Of a DNA stretch of 64,000 bases, positions 10,146-21,195 are shown in pieces. Where the stretch lies: positions 558,001 to 622,000 of the forward strand of contig JAQGBZ010000002.1 of assembly GCA_034687125.1 (NCBI GenBank), written 5' to 3'. Numbering within the stretch: the first letter of the stretch is position 1; every line of letters begins with the position of its first letter. The DNA is from Neelides folsomi. Taxonomy: Eukaryota; Arthropoda; Collembola; Neelipleona; Neelidae. The notes beneath the pieces are model-generated. The model saw nothing but the letters and a program-made list of their open reading frames with translations. It searched no databases and was not told the origin of the DNA. A program made the position numbers and the translations under genes.

Positions 10146-11562
10146 ATGTCGAGAGACGACAACAATAACAATCCAAGATCGAATGTAAGTTTATTTTTTC
10201 ACTCATTCCTACTTTCTCATTCAATTGTAGAAAAGAAAAGAAAATGAAGAAGAAAATGATTTTCCTTTATAGATATTTAATACATCCCCATAAGGTAGTC
10301 TTCCATGCTGAAATTTAATCCCCAAATGATCATAATTTTGAATAAAGTTGGTAAATGGTTGATTGTATTAGAACGGAGGAATTCTCCGGGGATATTACCA
10401 GTTGGACGGATTGGATAATCACTCATTGCAAACTCTTTGGGTTCCTGAAGAGAATCGTCAGGAGACCGTGTCAATTCACAACATCCCATCTGGACCAGTT
10501 CGCACAGAGACCTTTTCCCATGAGACGGATTTTGCCCAAAACACGCCAGTTAATAGCACAAATGACGCACCTGAGGTTCCAAGTCAAAGCTCGACTTCGA
10601 CTGATCAAACAGGAGCAGATCTGTCAATGCCAAGTTCATTGAGTTTCTCACAAACCGAAATAAATCCAACAGTATGAAAATTTTTATTATATTATAATGA
10701 ATAAATAATAATTAAAATTAAATATATGAATCAACAAGATTATGAAATTATGGTTTTTAATGAAGGGATTGAGCCCATTGGTCCAACTTGCATCTGACAT
10801 CCGACAAAGTCCAAATTTTCCTGCTCAATTGATTGACTACACTGTCAAGTATTTGATTAAATCATTAAGACCAAGACGACAAGTTGAGCAAAGCACAAGC
10901 ACCGAAGAGTTGCAAGTTGTCGGACCGTCTCAACGATCCGCTGCCAATGAAGACAATGATGAACCAACCATTGAGGAACTGACTGCACGAGTTGAAGATC
11001 TTTTGTCTGGAGATTGGTGAGAAGAAAACTCTTTTTAACACCAATAACCTTTTTCTTATCAAATTTTTAAATTCTGCTAACTGTACTTTGGTTTTTCCAA
11101 ATCAGTATGGCAAATGTATGGAATGACTCTCCACTTCCAAGTTTGATCCAAAGGGCTGGGAATTATGTGAGCCAGATCACTCAACTTCTCAGGTTAATCC
11201 GAGAGTAAGTTTGAATCAAAACAAATAATTTAAAAAAATTTAATCTAATCAGGTGATTTTGTAAAAGTGAATCTGCTTCAATCACGACAGCCATCAACGA
11301 GCCCAACATGGATACTTTGGAATCGCTCCAAGTTCTCACACAGGTCGTTGAGGCTCATTTGGACACTCAGGCCGCTATGACTCAACTCAATCTCACCTTT
11401 GCCAGAGAACTCGAACTCCTCAATATGAAACTGGAAGAAGCAATGGGAATTCCTCGTCAACCGACAATTCCACCAATTCCACCAAGACCACGATTCACTC
11501 CGCCACCAACAAGGAACCCAAGGAAGAAGCAATCAAGAAATCCCCGGGTCCAATCTGCTTGA
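10146..11562 (+). CDS. Unknown protein B, Ser/Gln/Pro-rich, five exons
   Basis: Exons 10146-10184, 10372-10671, about 10766-11016, 11106-11204 and 11268-11562 keep one open frame of 327 residues. I do not recognise the family. It starts with an Asp/Asn run (MSRDDNNNN), then has a conserved-looking block (GGILRGYYQLDGLDNHSLQ), and a long Ser/Thr/Gln-rich segment. After that comes a helical-looking middle and a likely coiled coil near MDTLESLQVLTQVVEAH. The tail is Pro/Arg-rich (IPPIPPRPRFTPPP) and ends basic. No signal peptide or membrane segment is seen. The exon 3 acceptor is uncertain: tgaag|GG at 10765 or caacaag|AT at 10738 both keep the frame, the latter adding nine residues. The last acceptor (gtaaaag| at 11267) is weak but forced by phase. 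Confidence 0.6.
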
Positions 11563-11835
11563 TTTCTCTCAATTCATTTCATTCACTATTGACCCTACAT
11601 TTATTCATCCATTTACTTATCCCTTTAATATTCCCCAATTAACCCTTTAATTATCCCCATATGAGAATTCAAAATTCATATGGCCATTCTTGGTTCCATC
11701 CACATATGCATTTAAAATAATAAATAAAAGTTATTTAAGAAAGATGAAATTCTTTATTAATTAATTAATCTTGTAATAATAACTAAATATTCTGACCAGC
11801 TAAAGTAAAGACCAAAAATTTAAATAAAAAGCGAG
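11563..11835. other. Convergent 3' ends of gene B and HHEX
   Basis: These 273 bases hold the 3' UTRs of gene B (+) and HHEX (-). Poly(A)-signal-like AATAAA motifs occur near 11718-11727. Nothing else was seen. Confidence 0.5.
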
Positions 11836-13144
11836 TCAATCCAACTTTTCACTTTCTTCCTGCGAGGGTGAGGGCGGCGAAGGCGGCGAGGGCGGTGAGG
11901 GCGGCGTTGAGGAATTTGGCCCGAGGGTTTTCCGCCACTTTGCCCGCCTGTTCTGAAACCAAGTTTTGACTTGTCGGTCTGAGAGCCCGAGGGAGACGGC
12001 GAGTTTTTTTCTCTCAGGGGCCGAGAGGTACTTGTGGGACGAGAACGAAGTTTCCAATTCGGCCGTTTGACGAGAGGAAAATCGGATTTGACCTCCTTTC
12101 CGTTTCATTCGACTCTCGAGGAAGAAAACGGCCGGCGGATGAGGGAAAGGAACGTCTGGAAATGGACGGGAAACAAACACCAAGTTATCTAACCATATAA
12201 TACATATTGATGACCACATTTATATCAATACATGAATACATCTAGTATGTCTATAAATATTATTTCAAACCTAGCCGAAACACTTTTAATATTGAATATC
12301 TAAAATATGGTTTTTTATCGCCGTGTACACATTCGTCGGCTCCTCACTTCCTACACAATCCTGTGGTTTTTACTAAAAGGCTTAAAATCGTTCGATAATC
12401 CTCCAACTCAACAAAACCGTCCTATTTGGTAAAATCCCTATTACCATCAATATCTATATTTATTATATACATAATATGGATTCCTTTTCAATTTCAAGAC
12501 ACATCAATTGATACAATCAATTGAGAATGATCAACGATCAAAAATTAATGAACTCTTAATCAGTTCCCAATCATTGAATAATTACACTAATTATAATAAA
12601 ATCAAAAATAAAATCGAAAACTAATCATCTCGTGTTTAATTATTAATCATTGGATGTGTTTTCGTCTGTTCCATTTTAATCTTCAAAAACATTTGAAACA
12701 AATAAACCCTAAATTAAAATTACATAATAAATATAAAAATATCTGATTTGACATTCTAATAATAAAGTTTGGTAAGAATGAAGTTTAGTAATGAATATCG
12801 TTACAATGAATCAATGAACGTGAAAATAAGTCTGAATATTGTTAAAAAGAAAGTTTCTCCATTTTCCCACTGTTGCTTTTTTAAGAGTTATTGAAGTTAA
12901 TTATTATTTGAAAGCCGTCGAGCGTAAGTGATAATAATGCAAGGGTGTGTATGTTAATGTCAAGACGTTCCTTACGGAAGAGCGTGGATGTCCGTGGGTT
13001 TGGGAAGAATGGCGAGAATGTTGAGAAAGACCATTCCTTGGGCGGGGGCGGCGGGGGATGGAGGAGTGTGGCAAGATGGGACCAGGGATGTGGCGGCGAC
13101 TCCTCCCGCCTCAAAATGTCCTCAATCCGAAAAGACTTCGCCAT
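11836..13144 (-). CDS. HHEX: Homeobox transcription factor HHEX
   Basis: Exon 1 is 12976-13144 and exon 2 is 11836-12155, joined in phase 1 (TTC C|gtaagg ... ttccag|AC), for 162 residues. Near the start is SFRIEDIL, matching the FxIEDIL repressor motif of Hex proteins. A Pro/Ser-rich stretch follows. The homeodomain begins KGGQIRFSSRQTAELE, continues KYLSAPERKKLA and ends with helix 3 VKTWFQNRRAKWRK (Gln at position 50). The GGQIRF start and the KYLSxPERK loop are typical of HHEX. The tail is a run of SPP repeats. HHEX is a nuclear repressor used in endoderm, vascular and brain patterning in animals. The protein is short compared with vertebrate HHEX (about 270 residues), mostly in the N-terminal Pro-rich region. 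The homeodomain is not split by an intron. The start lies only 187 bases from the abLIM stop. Confidence 0.9.
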
Positions 13145-13331
13145 GAGAAGATTGGATGTGAGTGAGGGAGGGAAGCCCGGGAGCCCCCATTAGTAGTAGT
13201 GTGTAAAAGAGATAAGATAATCGAGAGTTTATTGATAGGAAGCAGGAGGTTTTTTTTGCGGGGACGCGGCCCACGTAATAAGGCAACTCGTCATCACGAA
13301 GCTACACGCTATGTACATACACATAGGGCTT
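13145..13331 (-). promoter_or_regulatory. Compact abLIM 3' UTR / HHEX upstream region
   Basis: Only 187 bases lie between the abLIM stop (13332-13334) and the HHEX start (13144), both on the minus strand. An AATAAA signal for abLIM reads on the minus strand at 13228-13233. This leaves fewer than about 90 bases for the HHEX promoter and 5' UTR, unless HHEX uses sequence inside abLIM. Confidence 0.5.
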
Positions 13332-16300
13332 TCAAAACAGGCGGGATCGCCGTTTCAACTCGTTCCGACGCCATCCAGGTTGGCGGTAAAATTCATTTCG
13401 GCTCATATGAAACACGGCATCGAACTCCATGTCACTCAAGTGGCGCTAAAAGAAAGAAATAAAAGTTTGAGTCTATTGATGGACCTCGGTCTTACAAATT
13501 AATTGAACTCAGTTTTTAATTCTTACCTCGAGATTGTTCCTGTCCACTTCGCCCGGGAGACGATAGTTGGTCGTGATGAGAAGATGATACGGGTAGACCT
13601 TGAGTGGTTCGGTCGAGACGACAGGAGTCATATTGGGAAGCGAGCGTCGAAGATGAGGAGAAGCGCTCGAGTAACGAAATCCACCTGTGTAGGTCGTCGA
13701 AGGCCGAAGGTCAGCTCCAAGAGCCCGGCGATCCGCTTCAGTTATTGACCCAGTTGACACTAAACCAACATGGGATTAAAATTGGACTGGGGGGAAAGGT
13801 CAAAACTCACCATCGCTCCGTGCTGATGAGAACTCCGTGCTTTGAGTTTTTTCCCCAAGAGCCCCGAACGGATATTCCCCCTATAGAAAAATCATTAAAC
13901 CTGGCCAATCCACCGAACAACTCCCTTTAGAGTAAAGCAATTCCCAAAATTCCTTTTTATTCAAATGATTTTAAAAATTATTATTATTTTGAAACTATAG
14001 AATTGCTCAATATATTCTTAGAATATCTGTAATATAGAAAAATATGGCTAAATCCTGTGATAAAAATTTCATAATTAATTTTAACTATATTGTACAATTA
14101 AGTGGCATAAAAATGGATCATTTAAATTTTGATTTAATTGAACAAAGAGCTGTAATTAAGTTTTTAACATTGGAGGGTTTAAGAGGTAGAGAAATTCACA
14201 CTCGCTTGAGTAACGTTTATATTAACAATAGTTCTAAGAATATATTGAGCAATCCTATATATTTATTTAAAACAGATTTTTAAATATCTTGGAATTTATA
14301 AATGTTTCCAATGGGATTTTTTAAGAATTTTTAATTATTTTAACTGGTCATTTTGTTATCTTAATTGGTCATTTTGTTATTTTAATTGGGTAAAGGTGAA
14401 TAAAGGATTGCTCGAGTCTTAAAGAGAGAGTTACGGAGGTTTTGTGTTTTACGGAGGCCGCTTGGTTGAATGATCCACCGACGCTGGAGAAAGTATGGGA
14501 GCGGGGCGCGAGAGTGTAGCCCGGTTTCGGGGCTGACCTCAGACTACTCACGACTGTAAGGAGAATGTCAATTTGAGTGTCGGTGGAAATCTCAAGCGTC
14601 CCCCCCTCCCCCACAACCCACTCACGAAGGATCCATTGCGTCCGGAGGCGGGCAGAGTCGCCGCCTTGAGAGTGTAGCCTGGTCTCGGAGCCCCGACAGC
14701 CCCCACAACTGCACACAACGACCATGCACTATGACTACACAAAACTCCAACACTCCACAACACTCACCATTGTATGCCGGCAAGGCTCCCACAGACCGTG
14801 CACATGATGATCGGAAACTCCCGCCTTCGTCTTCTTCCCACGGTCGAGGATGGTCAAGGTTACGTGACGGGGCTGAAATTAATTTAATTAATTAAAGCTG
14901 GCATCAATCCAATTTATTTTATGTTCTTCTTACATGCATTATGAGGAGACTCGTATCTTAGTCGAAGGGCTGGTTCTTTAGCTGCATTTGGAGTTCGACT
15001 TGAATTCCTCGGATCGAGATGTGACATTTTCCAAGCCCGGAGTTTCTCCCGTTCTTGCACACTTGCCAGGAAGACTTGACCAATTCCAGTCCCAATCTTT
15101 TTCAATTCCTCTTCCTCCTTCTACTCAAACATTTAAAAATTAAGAACAGAACAACGGAATTCACTAAATGAACATTCACAAAATATTAAAGGCTAAAAAG
15201 AAACCTTTAGCTTTGGATCATCTTTTCCTTTGAATACAGAGTCAGTTTCGTCTTCGTCCTCCGATCCCGAAACTCCTTTCCATGAGTCTGACCATCTCTT
15301 ACGCCGCTCTGTCAAAACATTAAATTTAAATTAATTTAAATTCAATTCAATTGACATTTACGATTAATTTTTACTTTATAAATATTTATGTTTAAAAATG
15401 TGAGCTAACCAGGGTCCGTATACGGGTAGGGCGGTGCAGGAAAGTCATCTCTTTCAATCTTGGGTTTCTCATCGGGTTTCGGGGGCTTAGCTGCAGGGAA
15501 GTGGGCGAGTTCGATTGGTTCCTCGTTGTTCATATGAGGTGACTTTGGTCGAGGAGTGTCGCATTGAAGCGTCTCGACCATCGCCTTCATCCCACTTTTG
15601 CTGCTCGTCTTTGGAAGCTGCAATTTGCTTCGGCTCCCAGTGCCTTCAAAAAACAAATAGTGTTCAACATGTTCAAACATCTAATGAAAGCTTCTCTATT
15701 AAATCTCTGTTATATAAGAGAATGTAATTACTGGGAGGCCGATGGAAGTGCGGAGACGTTGGTGGTTTGTCATATGGGTCAATTGGTTTCCGCAGGTAGC
15801 CAAGTGCCGGCTCTGATAATAAAATGAAGTGAGAATTTTTATTTAATAATAATTTAACTGCCTTACCCGCAGTCAAATAGCTGTATGTGTAGATCCTCGT
15901 GACATCATCATTAAAAGGAGACTTGTAGTCTCTTAGGATGAGTCCCGGGCTTCCCGTCCGGTAGACGGAATACTGAAATTCATTCCATTAGAACCAGGGA
16001 ACAAACCAAGGATTGGAAAAACGAAGGGGGCAAAATAAAAGTAGACAAACCTTGGGTGTTCGCAAGCTGTTAAGGGGACTGCAGTAAGAGCCATTTAGAC
16101 TAGGGGTTCGGGACCGAAATGAAAACTGCACACAAAACGGGGGAAAAAATAAGAAATTGTGAGGAAGAGGAAACGTCACTCACCCCAGTCTCCGAACAGC
16201 TCCCTTCCAATTTAGAGTCAGGTCGACCCTCTTCACCATTCACACCATTTTCGGACCCAAATCCCCTAAAGTAAATAATTATAAATTATAATTAACAGTA

Positions 16301-19300
16301 AGATTAAAACATTAAACTATAAAATTATGATAAAAATTACAAAAGTAGGATAAAAACATAAAATTGGGATTAAAAATTTAAAAAAAAGTGTATAATTTTA
16401 ATACACTTTTGGTATGAATTAATTGTATAAAAGCATTGGAGTTATGTCGAAGAAAGTCAGAATGCTTATTTGCGATCTCAGTCAGTTAATATGTAAGTAA
16501 TTCCTTGCTAGTCATTAGCAGACCTAAATTTGCATTGTATAAAGGGAAATGAGTATGTAAATGTCTATTCGCTTCCTTATTGAGTGGAAATGAATGGTGT
16601 GGTTTGATGGTGGTCGTTCCACCACAACTCCGCGAGACTCCATAAACTCCCCTCATTAAATTTTAAGATGAACTTACGTTCCTAGCGAGTGTGGGGCGTC
16701 ATTGGGACCTGGGCCGCATCTTGGATGCCAAATGGCCGTACCCTGAAGGTACATTTCTTCCCCATCTCCAAAAGGATCTCCACACTTTGTGCATCTTGCA
16801 CAGGTGGGATGAAAATGGTGTGCTTCGCCAGCTTGAAGAACTTTCCCAGCAATGAACCGGGAACAATACGCACACCGAACTCCAAATTCTTTCTGGTAAT
16901 CTTTCTCGCAGTAAGGCAATCCATCTCTGAGAAAACAATTAAAATATATTCCAATTAAAGTTCATTCCAATTGATGTAAATCCAACCTTATTTAATAAAA
17001 AATAATTAAACTGCCCGTGGTCATATTTAAACAATAGTTTAATTCTAATTAATAATAATTATATGTGAAATTTGTCATTTAATTCTCACTCACTTTCCCA
17101 TATATTCCCCATGTAGGAGGACGGCACAGGAGGTGCATTTAAAACACCATACATGCCACTGCTTGTCAAGAGCCACAAGAGCTTCTGATTCTCGAAGTTC
17201 CTCGCCACAACCCCCGCAAGCTGAAATGAAAGGAGTCGTTGAATTAAATAACTACTAATATAATAATTAATTGTAAATTTACGTGAGGGTTCCGTTTGAG
17301 GGCTTGGTGGGACTAGCGGCGGAACTTGAGTCATCGGTTGGTGAAGACACCGAGAGCAGACAATTTCCCTCCCTGACACTGTGACCTTCGCCCCGGTGGC
17401 AAAAGGACTTCGACATCGTGCACAGATGAAACAAGCTTGATGGTATGTGGCCCCAAGGGCTGTCACAACTTCGCCCTCAACCCATCTTCCACAAGCCCCA
17501 CATCGAGTTCCCCAACGATCTTGGTAATCAGAGCTGCAGTAGTAAGAACCTTCATGGAAGAAAAAACCTCCTTGGGCGAGAGACTCTCCACAAACTAAAA
17601 AAAATAAGAAAAAAATATTAAATATATTAAAAATGGTAATTATATTACAAATTAATTATAAATATAGTAATTATTCTAATTATACTAAATAAGTAAATAA
17701 TAGTAAATAGGGTAAAAATTTACACATTTAATATTTTTATTAAATATATTAAAATCGGACTCGTTTTAATTAACTATAAGGTTAAATGTTCATTTTTATC
17801 TCGTTAGTTGATTTGAAGGACGTAAATAAGCATGCAGAACAGGTTTTTATTGTTAATAAAAATGACATCATGTGAGATAAAAATTGTTTAGTGATAAACT
17901 TATTAAATTACCCTTGCACTTGAAACATGGTACGTGGAAGAACTTCTCTTGGACTCTGAGGACTTCCCCAGAACATTTCTTCTTGCACGCCGCGCAGGTC
18001 GTCTTCCCTGGAAATCAACAATTAAAATCCATCATTAAAAGGCGATCGAATTGGTAAGGAATTTAAACCCTGGCCTTGGATGGGAAATATGGAATTAAAA
18101 ACCCAACTCTCACACCCACACCCATTAAAGTGAAAGGGAAAATGAATGATAATTAATTAAATATTGAAAAACCCTTTTTCTTCTTTTTGGGCAAAGTTTC
18201 TTCTCCAGCCACAATGAGGCCGTCCCTTATGATGACCTTTATTGAGTCCTCATGAGAGGACTCCTTCGCCCTCATCATCCAAATCCAAACTGAGGTTCCC
18301 CCAAATCCCCAGTGAAGAATTTAATTAACTTCCTCCCCCAACCCCATCCCCTCAACGAACCCCAATCACCACTTCCCTATTTAGTTATTACTCATTTCAC
18401 ATATTCACACATTATGATTACCAAATTATGGTTTCGAGAACTTCTTCGCCCCCTCTTCCAATATTTAACTTTGGACCAAATGGAACTATTATGACTAACT
18501 ATAATAATAAAATAATACTCCACATCATCGCGGCCTCGGTCCTCCTCGTGTTCCTCTTATGTCTATTTATGTCTAACCACGGACGTCGAGGCCGACATGG
18601 GATTTTAATTTTCCATTAAAAGACGTTAGTGTGGAGGTGCTAATGGGACAATAAAATCAACTCATTCTACTTTCATTTTAACCTCTATAATATAGAGTGG
18701 TATATATAGTATATAGTATATATTTATTAGTAAATAGGTTGAGGAAATTGAAATGAAAATATTACATGGTGCATCCTAATTAATATTCTCAAGGATTAAA
18801 TTCATGCGGTTTCATATTTCAACTTTAATATTTATACTGATTATAATACATTTCTTTATGTTTATACGTCTTTATGTGTTTGTTTCCGTCTTCAAAGGAA
18901 ACTTGATAACTGTTGGTAAGATCAAAGTGTGACAAAGAGAGTTAAATGATCCGAGCTGTCAGAGTGATGATAAGAATCCCAATTCAATTTCTTTACTTCC
19001 CCCATAATTGTTGAAGTAAGAAAGTGAGGGATTGGAAGGGATTTGATTGGATTTGTCTAAGAATTACAAATCTTGAGGAAGTTGATCAACAGAGTTGAGG
19101 GTTGAAGGGCCCTTAGGGGGTGAGAAAAAGTGAGAGTGGAAATGGAGATTTAGGACGGAGGACATGACACCTCCTTCCGCACCCCACCCTAACTCCCATG
19201 ACCCGGTCAGGGGTGGGTAATTAAAGGTAAGGAAGTGACCCTTGAGGGTCGCCGGTCAACTCACCCATGTCGATTCCCCGTGGGGAGTGGCCGAGAGGAA

Positions 19301-19469
19301 ATTGGGCTGGTGATGGTGTGTGGTGACTCACCGGACCCAGCGACACCTCGCGGCTCCCGGACCACCAATGGCTCCGATTAGGGAACGGCCCCCGCCTAAG
19401 AACCCTTCGCTAATTTAATTAATTTAATTAAACCTCCCATTCGAGATAATTATCATACTCACCGCCCAT
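13332..19469 (-). CDS. ABLIM: Actin-binding LIM protein (abLIM / Unc-115): four LIM domains plus villin headpiece
   Basis: Exons, 5' to 3': 19463-19469, 17912-18007, 17283-17594, 17094-17220, 16678-16926, 16184-16265, 16051-16125, 15867-15972, 15732-15812, 15410-15643, 15205-15308, 14934-15120, 14768-14872, one of 14626-14708 or 14453-14553, 13811-13880, 13527-13759 and 13332-13445. Phases close throughout, giving 754 or 760 residues. LIM1 includes CKKKCSGEVLRVQEKFF, LIM2 CGACGRWVEGEVV, LIM3 CGGCGEEL...QWHVWCFKC and LIM4 FHPTCARCTKC...AIWHPRC. The linker carries RIYTYSYLTAE, LRKPIDPYDKPP and DFPAPPYPYTDPERRKRW, typical of abLIM. The C-terminus is a villin headpiece (YPYHLLITTN...VDRNNLE|RHLSDMEFDAVF...RLF). 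abLIM links F-actin to signalling in axon guidance and muscle. The seven-base first exon (ATGGGCG) is the weakest part; an alternative upstream start could exist. Confidence 0.9.
14341..14382. repeat. Two tandem copies of a 22-base AT-rich unit
   Basis: The unit ttaaytggtcattttgttat occurs twice in a row in the abLIM intron just after exon B (minus sense). Short and of unknown meaning. Confidence 0.6.
14453..14708 (-). other. ABLIM: Predicted mutually exclusive exon pair in abLIM
   Basis: Exon A (14626-14708, 83 bases) and exon B (14453-14553, 101 bases) both enter in phase 1 and leave in phase 0. Their products are similar: A reads VVGAVGAPRPGYTL and B reads VVSSLRSAPKPGYTL. Including both would break the frame, so only one can be used per transcript. 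The next exon, 13811-13880, accepts phase 0 and the previous one, 14768-14872, leaves phase 1. The homology suggests origin by tandem exon duplication. B has two possible donors 18 bases apart (CTCC|gtaaaa at 14452 and CTCC|gtaact at 14434), both in frame, which would add VKHKTS. Confidence 0.7.
18008..19462 (-). other. ABLIM: First intron of abLIM
   Basis: About 1.45 kb. The part near 19090-19400 is richer in G+C than the rest and contains minus-strand GTGAGT-type donors (for example at about 19330), so it could hold an alternative first exon. I could not prove one. Confidence 0.4.
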
Positions 19470-19761
19470 CCCGTACTCGCGTGCAAAGTAGAGGAAATTT
19501 ATAATTATTATGAACAGTCCACGAACCATTTGGTTCCAATTATTTAGAAACCCTCAAAAAACATTGTACGAAATGTACACTTTTATTCGAAGCATTTTAT
19601 TTAAAGGATGTGTTTAAATAGAGTAAACGCTTACAGCATTTGCATTATTTGATTTACATACTAATGATATAGGAAGCTCCTATGAATTGTCGATAATTTA
19701 GGAATAGCCAATTTGTATAGTTAATTTTTAACCAGCTTCCGTTGAGGAGAGGAACGTATGT

Positions 19762-20660
19762 TTATGAGAATAATCGACGGAAGAACCCAGGCTTCGGACG
19801 ATTGCCGTAGATCATTCTGATGGCAAATGTGATGAGCTTCTTCCAAGCCTGAGTGGCTTCAGAATTGAACTCATGTCCACAGAGAACCGAAAGAAATTCG
19901 ATAAAAGAATCTCGAAGATTCTAAATAAATGATAAAATTTACTTTTAACATATATAGTATATACTTAAATATAATTTGTAACCAAGTTAATAAATATTTT
20001 AAGAATGAAAAAATACCTCAAAGTCGTAAACTGAGAATCTCAACTTGATGTGAGGGTCGTAAAGGATTTTGCAAATTGATGCCATCTCTTTTGGTTCTTC
20101 AGCGCATTCGATCAAGACTCCAAAGAAGGCAACGACGGCTCTAGAGTGATGTCGGAATCTTGGGTCATTGCCCCATTCGGTCTCGAAGATGAAAGCAAGT
20201 CCTTTGACGCGGGCAAGATAATCGCGATAATGTCGAAAGAAACTACTGAAGAAACATTAAATAATATCTTAATTCATTGTTCTGGATTTATTAATAACAT
20301 GGATATAAGTATGCATAATTAAGTTAAATATTATAAAAATAAATATTACAATATTGCGAACTCAAGCCCGTTTCTTTCCAAGTCTTTCTCGAAAACGCTC
20401 CAAAACTTCTTGACAAGGGCGAGTTCCTTCGGGCTGAGAATTGGATTCGTAAAGTCCAAAGGTTTGTCTAATAAATTCATAATTGAGAATTTAGTAATTG
20501 GGAAATAGCCAATTTATTTGTTTGTGTAGAAATGAAACGTAAGTTTAGAAATATGAGCAGAAAAATTTGATAATTGTTATATTTAACCTTCTTCTTTGGG
20601 CACAAGTTGAAACGTAGCCTTTTCAATTGGCTTGACCTTCTTACTTTTCCGACTAAACAT
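19762..20660 (-). CDS. Globin, single domain
   Basis: Exons 20588-20660, 20350-20467, 20017-20245 and 19762-19920 give 192 residues. The body reads like a classic globin fold: LSPKELALVKKFW (helix A), distal His in FRHHSRAVVAFFG (HSRAV aligning with the E7 HGKKV of vertebrate globins), proximal His in YDPHIKLRFSVYDFENL, and helices G/H in FIEFLSVLCGHEFNSEATQA. About 40 basic residues precede helix A (MFSRKSKKVKP) and a short basic tail follows (KPGFFRRLFS). No signal peptide is seen, so it is probably an intracellular respiratory or redox globin. Both haem histidines are present, so it should bind haem. The subfamily (neuroglobin, globin X or arthropod Hb-like) cannot be decided by eye. It is divergent from DDRGK1, 535 bases between start codons. 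Confidence 0.85.
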
Positions 20661-21195
20661 CTTCGCTTATAATTAACAGAGATTAACGGAGCAGAAATAA
20701 AGCCGGTTAAAATGTTGGGCTGAGGAAAAGGAGAACTTTCTTCTTGGAGAAATTCAACACGTGGCTCATTCACAATTCTCATTGGAGGAAGAACGAAGAA
20801 CAAAGGAAGAAAACAAATTGGGGAATTGTGAGAATCTTGAATTAAGCAGACAACTAAATCCCCATGAACTCTATGAATTATTTTCACCAAATCAAAAGAT
20901 TTTCATTTTCATTTTCTCTTTTCTCAATTGAATCACTTTATTCAGACTCGGATTAAATTAATCCGATTAATGGTTATGTTTAAAGGTCAAGAGTTCAAAC
21001 TGCTTTGAACTGAATGGGTTTTATTTTAATTATAAAGTGAACAATTGACAAAGGTTATTTTATATTTATATTTACCTGGTGGTTAATTCATAGTTGAAGT
21101 GCTTATTAAATTTTAACATATTTTTTAACATATTGGCTATTAAATAATGAGTATTACGAGTCAATTCGCAATTAAAATCAGATATCAATTTGCAG
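20661..21195. promoter_or_regulatory. Divergent intergenic region between the globin and DDRGK1
   Basis: 535 bases between two outward-facing start codons, AT-rich, with the palindromic motif GATTAAATTAATC near 20951-20963. It should contain both promoters. No specific factor site is claimed. Confidence 0.4.

Noticed and set aside
13503-13930. Plus-strand frames over abLIM exons
   Set aside because: The minus strand here codes the abLIM linker and headpiece with correct phases.
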